From positions 1-22,294 of the forward strand of contig JABEVA010000072.1 of assembly GCA_013044065.1 (NCBI GenBank): a stretch of 22,294 bases of DNA, given 5' to 3'. Within the stretch, counting starts at the first letter, position 1, and every line of letters starts with the position of its first letter. The translations under genes were made by a program, and so were the position numbers. Below are positions 8,005 to 15,274 of the stretch, piece by piece. The DNA comes from Phycisphaerae bacterium. Lineage in GTDB: Bacteria; Planctomycetota; Phycisphaerae; WQYP01. The notes under the pieces were generated by a model. The model had not been told where the DNA came from and ran no database searches. It saw nothing but the letters and a program-made list of their open reading frames with translations.

Positions 8005-8274
8005 CTATTTAAACCCGGTCGGTCCGCTGCCGCTGAGATATTTGCGCTCAACCGCCGCCGCCAGATCAATGTCTTTAATATTGGCCAAGGTGCATAGCCA
8101 GGCCAACACATCGGCAAATTCTTCCTCCAGATTGACGCGATCCGTTCCGCCCAAAGCGCTGGCCAATTCCCCCACCTCTTCGATAAACCAAACAAATGTC
8201 GCAGCACCGCCCCGCTGCTTATCGCGCGCAGAGTATTTGTCATGTATATGGCGTTGAAATTCCTCGATCGTCAC
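8005..8274 (-). CDS. MazG-like nucleotide pyrophosphohydrolase
   Basis: An 89-residue all-alpha protein of the MazG/dCTPase-like superfamily, which hydrolyses (d)NTPs to the monophosphate and pyrophosphate with Mg2+. The metal-binding helices are visible: IEEVGEL (Glu32, Glu33, Glu36) and EEEFADVLAWL (Glu52, Asp55), the EExxE...ExxD signature. The length suits the compact MazG-like class rather than full-length MazG. The start is GTG at 8274, giving an MTIEEF... N-terminus as in relatives, with AGGAG ten bases upstream. A TTG at 8277 has seven-base spacing and is a close alternative. It lies 16 bases behind the RDD gene and is probably cotranscribed with it. Confidence 0.87.
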   Translation of the reverse strand: MTIEEFQRHIHDKYSARDKQRGGAATFVWFIEEVGELASALGGTDRVNLEEEFADVLAWLCTLANIKDIDLAAAVERKYLSGSGPTGFK

Positions 8275-8290
8275 CAATGCAATTCTCCTG

Positions 8291-10177
8291 TCATGATACC
8301 TGCACCACCAGCGTGCGCGCCAACAAATCACCCAGTCGCTGGCGATCCGTGCTGACCACCATAAAAATCAGCAAGACCGGCAGAGCCAGTTCCGGCAAAC
8401 GCATAAAATTGCGAATGGCCACCGGACCCACCGCCGGGCGACCACCGGCCATATTCACCACGCGCAGCCGAAAAACCGCTTTACCGATGGAGCGCCCAAA
8501 GATACACTCGCCCAATCCAACATGCCCCACGTACAAACCCAGCATCCACCAGATAGAGGATTCATGGGCCAAAAGCACCGGAGAAGAATAGACATTGGTC
8601 CAATGGCGCAACATGGCTACAAACAAAGGCTCGGTAAAAGCACCGAACACAACGGCCACCGCACAAATCGGAATGGCCAAATCTATCAGGGCCGCGGGAA
8701 TACGCACGTACAGCCGCGCTATTTGCATGCCCTTGGGCAGCGTGCCCGGCGGCGGCACCTGCTGGCGCTGCCACAGCGATAGCGCCAATAAGACCATCAA
8801 CGCCACCATCATCAGCGATTGGATATTTTCCGGGCTGGCTGGGCTGGCCGGCCGGGGCTGGAGCTTAAACGTGGGCGTAATTATTCTTCCTCGCCGGTCC
8901 AGCGTTACTTGCCGCAAAACCCCTGAGACAGTTCCGCACACTACCGCCACTGAATCGCCATCAGCGGCCGCTCCAATCAGCCCCCGAGACAAGGCGTGGT
9001 GTCCACAAGTCATCACTACCGGCTTGAATACATGCGTCGGCTCCAAGCCTTTTTTGCCGAATGCTTGCACCTGGGCTCCCTGAATTTTCATGTCGCCATT
9101 AGGCTCACCTGACGCCCACAGCACCAGCAGCCTGCCGTCAACGCTCAACGCCAAAAGCGTGCCCAGCGGCGATCCGGTATTCCAGCCCAACACCTGCGAC
9201 CACCTGGCCGGTTCTTGTTTACCGACAGGCAGATACTGGGCGTTAATTTGTTGCCGTTGTTGGGGACTTTTCCAAAACGCCCACAAGCGGTTCGCCTGCC
9301 AGACCAAAGTTATTCCGGTGCTTTGCAACCTGCCCTTCGCCAACGGTATCGCCAAGCCAGGTGCCGAAATGTAATGCCACCGAACACCGTTAAATTCATA
9401 CAACAACCACTGGGCGGGGCGAAGCAAAGCCGCCGGCGCAGTGGTCGGCCCGCGACCATTCACCACCGGCTTGGCTGGCACCTGTGGCTGGGAGGTGACC
9501 GACGGTTTGGCCAAAACCGTTCCTGCAACCGGCCTGACAACCACCTTGCCGCTAGCCCGGAACCGCTTGAATTTTGCCGCTGCCGATCGGTCTGACGCGG
9601 CCATTGGGGGACGCCCCCATACCAACGCATAAAGCCCTCCCGCGTTTCCTACGGTGGCCACGGGTTGCGAGGACCGAGGCAAACTGGCTTGGCTCTGCTG
9701 CAGATCTTTGCCATACGCCCACACCAGGCCGCCGGAAAACATCACATAGGCCGACGACACTTCTTTGCCATCCACAGTTCCGGCCAGTACCGCCATGGCC
9801 CGGGGTACGCCCACCAACACCTGCCGATTCACTTGCCTCCATATATCGTCGCCCCCTTGCTGGCGGTTAAGGGAATGCTGCAATATGACAAACCCTGGCC
9901 GATGGCCGGACTTTCCAAACCATGTCGGCACAACCATCCAGATTCCGCTGCGTACATTCCCAGCCATCAACAATCGCCCCGGCGGAATGACCACACGCTT
10001 TACAGGTTTTGTGGATGCCGGTACCACTACCGCCGATTGGGCATCAGCACGCGACCCGTAGAACGCCACTATCACCACGGCCAACATCACAACGCTGCGG
10101 CATAACCAAGGGTGCCGCCCAGACAGGTGGGGCCTGTACCAACGCTGCCGCCGGCGAAGGTTGCTACAATCCTCCAT
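8291..10177 (-). CDS. Secreted-domain/RDD family membrane protein
   Basis: A 628-residue protein. Residues 1-46 look like an Arg-rich signal sequence (hydrophobic core about 28-40, possible cleavage after ADA46). A large extracytoplasmic part follows to about residue 450, with scattered strands such as 'ALVWGRPP', 'TLVWQANRLWAFW' and 'RLLVLWASGEP' that suggest a beta-propeller-like fold. One transmembrane helix comes next (about 452-470), then a C-terminal RDD domain (about 484-628). In the RDD part, R..A.LID, FGRSIGKAVFRLRVV, RNFMRLPE and DRQRLGDLLARTLVV are all present. RDD domains are membrane modules, in some cases linked to ion exchange; this protein's role is unknown. The ATG at 10177 was chosen because the signal sequence starts soon after; an in-frame extension to 10303 adds 42 unconvincing residues. 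Confidence 0.8.
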   Translation of the reverse strand: MEDCSNLRRRQRWYRPHLSGRHPWLCRSVVMLAVVIVAFYGSRADAQSAVVVPASTKPVKRVVIPPGRLLMAGNVRSGIWMVVPTWFGKSGHRPGFVILQHSLNRQQGGDDIWRQVNRQVLVGVPRAMAVLAGTVDGKEVSSAYVMFSGGLVWAYGKDLQQSQASLPRSSQPVATVGNAGGLYALVWGRPPMAASDRSAAAKFKRFRASGKVVVRPVAGTVLAKPSVTSQPQVPAKPVVNGRGPTTAPAALLRPAQWLLYEFNGVRWHYISAPGLAIPLAKGRLQSTGITLVWQANRLWAFWKSPQQRQQINAQYLPVGKQEPARWSQVLGWNTGSPLGTLLALSVDGRLLVLWASGEPNGDMKIQGAQVQAFGKKGLEPTHVFKPVVMTCGHHALSRGLIGAAADGDSVAVVCGTVSGVLRQVTLDRRGRIITPTFKLQPRPASPASPENIQSLMMVALMVLLALSLWQRQQVPPPGTLPKGMQIARLYVRIPAALIDLAIPICAVAVVFGAFTEPLFVAMLRHWTNVYSSPVLLAHESSIWWMLGLYVGHVGLGECIFGRSIGKAVFRLRVVNMAGGRPAVGPVAIRNFMRLPELALPVLLIFMVVSTDRQRLGDLLARTLVVQVS

Positions 10178-10401
10178 GTCTGTAGCTGGTGCTTTTGCCG
10201 GTACCGCTGGCGGGCAGGTTCCCGCGCTTTTGAGCCTCCAACATATCCGCCCCCATAGACGTTGAAAAAAATGCCGCCGATGTTCCAAAAGGACCTTTCG
10301 CATGGAAGGTTATTCTAGGCAAAGTCTGGTGTTTTTGCGAATGAACACCAAACGCCCTCTCCAACCGATGGAAAAAGCCAACCATTGTTATAGTCCTATA
10401 A

Positions 10402-10674
10402 TCCCGAACCATTCAGGCTGATGATTTTTATTCAAGTCAACCGTCCGTCCATCCGATAAAAACAAGTCAGGCTTGGTGGGGCAACCGGTTCGACGGGTTG
10501 ATTCGCACCGTTATCAGCGACCTTAAATTTTTCACCTCGCCTGAAAGAGATTTCGGAGCCAGTTCCGGCCACGCCTTTATGGATAAAGGTTTGGTCTCGC
10601 GGAATGAATTGAATGATTTGCTCTTGGCAAGGATGCGCGTATGGAAAAAGCTGAACTTATCAAATCCATTCTGA
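10402..10674 (+). pseudogene. Short coding-like fragment, unrecognised
   Basis: An open frame without an ATG near its beginning. It reads like protein from about 10470: QAWWGNRFDGLIRTV, then DLKFFTSPER, HAFMDKGLVSRNEL. Possible starts are TTG at 10498 or ATG at 10579, both inside the protein-like stretch, so the 5' end seems missing. A TATAAT-like hexamer at 10397-10402 has no partner -35. The fragment overlaps the next small ORF by 34 bases. It could be the remnant of a larger gene or one half of a small-gene pair. No family recognised. Confidence 0.3.
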
Positions 10675-10916
10675 AGTTCAATGTCTCAACCACAGCGGAT
10701 TTTCTTGAGCGGTTTAGCGAATCAGACCTCCAGGCATATCTCGATCGCGTCTCGCTCGTAGGTATGCCTGCAATCGCACTAAGGTTCTCGAAATCACCGG
10801 CTCGGCCGCCTGGAATGCAATACAGCGGAAAAATTCGTCGCCTTATCGGCCGGCTTACTGGCAGCAGCCGCAGCCACTGGATACAGGGTTTAACCGCCCG
10901 GCGCGTACCTTCCTGA
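10641..10916 (+). CDS. Small hypothetical protein
   Basis: A 91-residue ORF starting at ATG with AAGG eight bases upstream. The first 40 residues look like a real helical domain (MEKAELIKSILKFN, TADFLERFSESDLQAYLDR), resembling small conserved planctomycete proteins of unknown function. The second half is Arg/Ser-rich and looks unlike the first, which suggests a frameshift or read-through after about residue 42. It overlaps the preceding fragment. No function can be assigned. Confidence 0.4.
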   Translation: MEKAELIKSILKFNVSTTADFLERFSESDLQAYLDRVSLVGMPAIALRFSKSPARPPGMQYSGKIRRLIGRLTGSSRSHWIQGLTARRVPS

Positions 10917-10967
10917 TGGGCACGAGCAGGAAATCCATGCTAAAAATAAGCTTGGCTCACCACCGAC

Positions 10968-11040
<73 letters not shown>

Positions 11041-11127
11041 TAATTCTTGCGCAGCGGCACAACCCACCGCCCTTAGCATCCTACCCACTATCCCGCATGA
11101 CTACAAACCCAGCTACCCACTTAGCAC

Positions 11128-11682
11128 TTAGTTGACAGATGGATCGGGCGGAATCAGCTTTGGATTCAAGTTCGGAACTGCAGCCACCCGCGCAATGAGC
11201 CGAGTAAGCACACGCCATTGATTTTCCAACCGGCCAAATATCTGTTCCGCCATTGCCGGCATTACCAGCCAATCGCCGTCACTGATCTCCTCCTCCAACT
11301 GCCCGTTGGTCCAACCGGCTGACCCGGCAAAAAATTTTACCGGCGAGGACTGGTCGCGAACCAATTCGTTGAGATCCTCGGCTTCAGCGGTAAAATAGAT
11401 GCCCGGTATTACTTCAATCTTTCCGGCCTCTTCCAGACAATGCAACACCATCAGCGGGCTATCACACGGCCCTCCCAGATATAGCGGTGCATCATTGTCA
11501 TAAGGTATATCACTGATGCGACTCCACGTTTCCCCCACGGTGGTATGCAATGGCCGATTGATGACCAACCCCAACGCACCGCTCTCATCGTGCTGAATAA
11601 TCAGCACCACCGCCCGAAAAAAGTGTGGATCACCAAGCGTTGGCGACGCAATCAAAAAATGCCCTTGAAACGAAGTATCCAT
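11128..11682 (-). CDS. YqgE/AlgH family protein (UPF0301)
   Basis: A 184-residue protein, the normal length for UPF0301. The family signature is clear: FQGHFLIASPTLGDPHFFRAVVLIIQHD at the N-terminus, GALGLVINRP, LYLGGPCD, and later the FFAGSAGWTNGQLEEEI block. AlgH in Pseudomonas was named as a regulator of alginate synthesis, but the molecular function of the family is unknown; it is predicted cytoplasmic. I chose the ATG at 11682, with GGAG six bases upstream, rather than the GTG at 11700, since the family normally begins a few residues before 'GxFLIA'. Confidence 0.93.
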   Translation of the reverse strand: MDTSFQGHFLIASPTLGDPHFFRAVVLIIQHDESGALGLVINRPLHTTVGETWSRISDIPYDNDAPLYLGGPCDSPLMVLHCLEEAGKIEVIPGIYFTAEAEDLNELVRDQSSPVKFFAGSAGWTNGQLEEEISDGDWLVMPAMAEQIFGRLENQWRVLTRLIARVAAVPNLNPKLIPPDPSVN

Positions 11683-11770
11683 AACCAACTCCGCGTGCAC
11701 CTTTATAAACCCACGCCATGGTCACCACCCCACCGCTTGGAACTTAACAGGCCACGACCGCCACATCCCA

Positions 11771-12007
11771 TTACTTGCCGCGTTTGATGAAATTATACGC
11801 AAAAGCCCCCAAATCCATGATAATCAGCGGGGCCCAATAGTTCCACGCCGGAACCAGAAAAAGGAAAGCTGCGGCAATCAGCAGCGGCACCACAATAATT
11901 GCCATCCATAGACCCTTTTGCCCATCGCTGATTTTGAGCGCATCAACCAACATCAGCACCCAGAATAGAAACAACACGATGAGCAAAATAATATAGATGA
12001 TATTCAT
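11771..12007 (-). CDS. Small membrane protein, PLDc_N-like
   Basis: A 78-residue protein with two or three hydrophobic helices (MNIIYIILLIVLFLFWVLML at the N-terminus, then WMAIIVVPLLIAAAFLFLVP and a final amphipathic segment). The pattern 'LVDALK...KGLWMAIIVVPLL' resembles the PLDc_N (phospholipase D-nuclease N-terminal) domain found in short envelope proteins. No catalytic residues are present. The start at 12007 is set by AGGAG six bases upstream; the codons before it hold that site. Likely a membrane-associated scaffold or stress protein; function not known. Confidence 0.75.
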   Translation of the reverse strand: MNIIYIILLIVLFLFWVLMLVDALKISDGQKGLWMAIIVVPLLIAAAFLFLVPAWNYWAPLIIMDLGAFAYNFIKRGK

Positions 12008-12162
12008 GACATACTCCTGCACAATGATCCAAAAAGCGACACGCTCGCCGGGCGCTTGCCTAGCTCACCCGTTATTCAGACGCGAAAGTATTCACCAAGT
12101 TGCATTCTCATTGACTTCCATGGGCTTACGGTGACCAGCTAAAACCAGCCCGATCCAGCACC

Positions 12163-12813
12163 TTATCGCATAACCCAGGTTTTACTCAACAGTATCGGAT
12201 GCGGTTTCATGTTAATGGCCTCTCCGGGAACAGAATAATGCAGCAGCAGTGTTTTGTGCAGCACCACAGGCTTGCCGGTAACAGGGTCGGCTTGCACAGC
12301 CGTTTCCCCGCTCAAACCGGATACAAAAATCTTAAAACCTCGATCCTTGTTGGTTAACCCCATGAACACCGCCACCGAATCTTTGGCGTAATCTTTCCCT
12401 TGCAGCAGGCGACCAGCCACCAACATCGGATTGATCAGAAACGCATCACCCGTCCGATGCCGAATCGCCCCAAACAGCTTTCCCGTGATATCCACTTTCG
12501 CCGGGATAATGCGGCCCGTATCCGTCACCATATCAAAACGCGGCACAAAGAAGATATCCTTGCCCGTGTTATTCACCACCGTGTAACGCAGATAGTAGCA
12601 CGTGACCACATGCGCTTGATGGCCATGGCCTGCTACCACCCTGAGGCGCTGCGGCTTGGAAAAACTAAAATGAAGCTGCCAACTACGCGAGGCCAGTGCC
12701 GGCCGCGGTGCCAACGGGCGGGCCTGCGCGCCGACCGCCGACAACATCAGCGCCACGCCACAAGTGACAGCAACGCTGGCCATCACATAACCGAATATTT
12801 TGTGTATCTTCAT
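12163..12813 (-). CDS. Secreted hypothetical protein, planctomycete type
   Basis: A 216-residue protein with a clear Sec signal peptide (Lys-containing n-region, hydrophobic core about residues 8-27, cleavage likely after AQA). The mature part contains YYLRYTVVNNTGKDIFFVPRF and DMVTDTGRIIPA, a beta-rich pattern (conserved tyrosines, 'VxNNTG', 'TDTG') that I associate with a common planctomycete secreted family of unknown function. It has no enzymatic motif. The start at 12813 has AAGGAG nine bases upstream and puts the signal peptide at the N-terminus. Exported, probably an envelope or periplasmic protein. Confidence 0.8.
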   Translation of the reverse strand: MKIHKIFGYVMASVAVTCGVALMLSAVGAQARPLAPRPALASRSWQLHFSFSKPQRLRVVAGHGHQAHVVTCYYLRYTVVNNTGKDIFFVPRFDMVTDTGRIIPAKVDITGKLFGAIRHRTGDAFLINPMLVAGRLLQGKDYAKDSVAVFMGLTNKDRGFKIFVSGLSGETAVQADPVTGKPVVLHKTLLLHYSVPGEAINMKPHPILLSKTWVMR

Positions 12814-12922
12814 GCCGCCACACTCCTTAAACCGCTGCCCCATCAGGGACAGCTAACCTAAAGCATACGCACCCGGCGCTAAAAAACCACCCTACGGCCC
12901 CGCTCCACCACCAAGCAGGGGT

Positions 12923-12951
12923 ATTATACTCTGTAAACATTAACCGTGAAA
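12923..12951 (-). promoter_or_regulatory. Possible promoter for the secreted protein gene
   Basis: The minus strand shows TATAAT (12928-12923) preceded at 17 bases by TTTCAC, or at 18 bases by TTTTCA, which are weak -35 matches. The implied leader to the ATG at 12813 is about 100 bases and GC-rich. It lies within the gap behind the M48 protease gene, so the secreted protein probably has its own transcript. Confidence 0.35.
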
Positions 12952-13054
12952 AGCCTTTTGAGCAAGAAAAAAAATGTCTGGCTTTCTGGAAGCGGAGCTG
13001 GCCGGCTTTCGTGGCCACCGCCCAGTGCTCGTCGCCTGCCGGATTCAAGCCGAT

Positions 13055-14776
13055 TCATTGCGCCAGGGGGGCCGCGATGGCCGCTCGCGCCGGCTCCACC
13101 GGCTCATCGCCCACGGCCGTGTTCCTTGTCATCCACTCTCCAGACATATGCACAAAATGGGGCGGCCGTGCTGATTTTTCCGGCGATGTCATGGGTGAAA
13201 CGCTCGGTTGCCTGGCCGCAGAAGCTAAAGCCACGGCCATCACCACACTCACCAACCCTATCAGCAGCCCCCACCGAATGAGTTGCCGCAACCGCTTCAT
13301 TTTACCTTCAAACCGCCGCACCGCATCGGGTGAAGCCGCCAGCTTGGCCAGTAGTTGCGTGCGTTGGTTGACACTTGGATGCATCCATCCCGGTTTTTCG
13401 GGTGATCGACCCGACAACTCCACAACCCGCCGCAGCGCGGTGGAAAAAGCCCAGGCACCTCGCTCTAGTGGCGACTCCGCAGATGCAGATCCGACCGAAT
13501 GGTCCATCAGCCAAGGCGTCAAAAATAATCCGCCCTCCACGACTCGCTGGGCGGCCGGTGGGCGCAGCGTAACTGCCGGAAAAGAACTCTCCGCCTGGCC
13601 TCCGACCTGGCCCGCCGCCAGGCTCCATTCCTCTCCCATGCGCTGCGCTGCAAACCAATCTGCTTGGTGTTCACAAAGTCGACTGATCCGGGAAATGCCG
13701 TAAACGACAAAAAACACCATCGCCAGCATGGTCATGGCACCCCATAACTGCGGGTCTTGCGGATACTGCAATTGCAGGAGGCTGCTTAGGCCGGCACTGA
13801 CCAGCGATGCGGCCAAAATGGCGGTCAGATACCAAAGAATATGGCGGTGATAACCATGGCCCAATTCATGTGCAAAAACCGCTTCCACTTCACCCGGGGA
13901 GAGATTTTCCACCAAAGCATCGCTCAAAATCACATACCTGGCCACCCGCATCGGCCCAATGACCGCACCATTGATAATGCGATGGTGGGTGTTCCAGATG
14001 CGCACATCGGAAAAAACAATGCCGCTGCGCTGCGCCATGGCCAGCAGTCGCCGGCGCAAGGGCCCTTCCGGCATCGTAACCGTGCTCCAAAGCATACTCA
14101 GGATTTTCCCCGCAAGCAGCAGTACCACCAGCACCGGAATCAGGCCGATCGCCGAGGCCCAATTTTCCAGCCCGACGCGCTCGGCCAGACGGGTGGTCCC
14201 GCGCTGCATCGCCCAGATCATCAGCACCAATAAAATAAGATATAAATTGGTCCGCATTTGCAGGATCACATACTGCAACCGTGTGGGCATGGGATGAAAC
14301 CGTCGGCCATGACAGCCCGATATTGCGGCCTCTCTGGCGTTGACCAAGGCCTCCGGACCGTATTGGGCCAGCCAAAAGCATATCCACACCAGCACCGGTA
14401 AAGCCAGCCAGATGATGGGATCCAGCGGAATCCATGTGTACGCAGTCCCGTGCGGCAAGCGCCACCGTGCTTCCCGCACCAACCGCCCCCAATCCATGAA
14501 GAACAAATTAAGCGCCAACCAACCAATGCTCATCGACCGCAACCGCTGCAGATTTTGCTCAAACGTGCCCAAAACCGCCAGCGGATCGGTGGCATGATCC
14601 ATTCGGCGCAGCGTCCGTTTTCGAAACTGCCACGCTGCCAAAACCAAGGCCATATTTCCGCTAAGGACGACCCATAAGGTTGCCCATGGAGAAAGATGCC
14701 CGGAAGTCACGGCACCCACTGCTCGATAAGCGCTGATAATAAAAATCAGCAGAATTTGTTGGAGCGGAGCGATCAT
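13055..14776 (-). CDS. M48 family membrane zinc metalloprotease
   Basis: A 573-residue integral membrane protease of the Ste24/HtpX (M48) family. There are several hydrophobic helices in the first 230 residues and two more around 313-360. The zinc site is HELGH (His303, Glu304, His307), with the third ligand Glu369 in RLCEHQADWFA. The preceding block (NTHHRIINGAVIGPMRVARYVILSDALVE) is the usual M48 lead-in. A further helix near residue 510 and an Ala/Pro-rich tail close the protein. M48 enzymes cut misfolded or signal-remnant peptides in the membrane. The N-terminal half is longer than in HtpX, so it is a distinct subgroup. Start at ATG 14776; only a weak GGGA precedes it. Divergent from the sigma factor. 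Confidence 0.9.
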   Translation of the reverse strand: MIAPLQQILLIFIISAYRAVGAVTSGHLSPWATLWVVLSGNMALVLAAWQFRKRTLRRMDHATDPLAVLGTFEQNLQRLRSMSIGWLALNLFFMDWGRLVREARWRLPHGTAYTWIPLDPIIWLALPVLVWICFWLAQYGPEALVNAREAAISGCHGRRFHPMPTRLQYVILQMRTNLYLILLVLMIWAMQRGTTRLAERVGLENWASAIGLIPVLVVLLLAGKILSMLWSTVTMPEGPLRRRLLAMAQRSGIVFSDVRIWNTHHRIINGAVIGPMRVARYVILSDALVENLSPGEVEAVFAHELGHGYHRHILWYLTAILAASLVSAGLSSLLQLQYPQDPQLWGAMTMLAMVFFVVYGISRISRLCEHQADWFAAQRMGEEWSLAAGQVGGQAESSFPAVTLRPPAAQRVVEGGLFLTPWLMDHSVGSASAESPLERGAWAFSTALRRVVELSGRSPEKPGWMHPSVNQRTQLLAKLAASPDAVRRFEGKMKRLRQLIRWGLLIGLVSVVMAVALASAARQPSVSPMTSPEKSARPPHFVHMSGEWMTRNTAVGDEPVEPARAAIAAPLAQ

Positions 14777-14950
14777 TCCCGGCGATCTTACCGTAACAAA
14801 GCAAGTTCCGCGCGGTTTCTACAGAGGTAGAGCGAGAGAGTATGTCTGGTTCCTTCCATCATGGTTCACTTCGGAACTGGCACCGTGCCCTGTACAGCCA
14901 GCAGATGCACATGGCTGGACAAACCCCAGCCGGGCATTGGAGAAAAAAAA

Positions 14951-15008
14951 TGGCGAAAATCAACGCCGCTGGCCGGCCTTTAGGCGGCCATTTTGCCACA
15001 AAATGTGG
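14951..15008. repeat. Nested inverted repeats upstream of the sigma-factor gene
   Basis: Three overlapping dyads. The outer pair is TGGCGAAAAT (14951-14960) with ATTTTGCCA (14990-14998), matching except for one bulged base. An inner hairpin is TGGCC-g-GCC, loop TTTA, GGC-GGCCA (14970-14990), followed by TTTT. A further dyad is CCACA-AAA-TGTGG (14996-15008). On the plus strand the inner hairpin plus TTTT looks like a weak terminator or attenuator just ahead of the presumed promoter. Confidence 0.45.
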
Positions 15009-15013
15009 AAATC

Positions 15014-15043
15014 TTGTGCATTGTATGTGCATATTTTACAATG
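15014..15043 (+). promoter_or_regulatory. Candidate promoter with overlapping operator-like palindrome for the sigma factor
   Basis: TTGTGC (15014-15019) and TACAAT (15037-15042) are separated by 17 bases, a fair sigma-70-type pair. A 7-base inverted repeat, CATTGTA (15019-15025) and TACAATG (15037-15043), spans the promoter and could bind a dimeric regulator. The transcript would have a leader of about 225 bases before the preferred GTG start. Confidence 0.4.
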
Positions 15044-15274
15044 ACTTACATCGTTTTTGGAAAAAATTATGTTCCACACGCTTGCCAACGTGCCCCGCAT
15101 CGACTAAACTACGCTGGTCCTCAAGGAATGAGGCACGTCTAAAAAACGTCACGCCATGGAAGTGGCCAAAGAAGAAATGTTTGCGGAACGTGGAGTCTGT
15201 TAACAGGGTAACTTTATTGGTTGTGGAAGGAAGCGGCCGTAGTGGGGTACAGTGGTTTTACGGGAGATTTTGCT

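Noticed and set aside
10478..10850. tmRNA-like 5' end (GGGGCAACCGGTTCGACGGG)
   Set aside because: No matching 3' acceptor/T-arm (GGTTCGAATCC-type) and no tag reading frame ending in ALAA follow; the stretch reads better as protein-coding.
12031..12055. Possible terminator (GCGA...TCGC-TTTTT on the minus strand) between the secreted protein and the small membrane protein
   Set aside because: The stem is only four base pairs, too weak to call.
12827..13048. Minus-strand ORF of 73 codons between the secreted protein and the M48 protease
   Set aside because: It covers the presumed promoter and has no ribosome-binding site or family resemblance.
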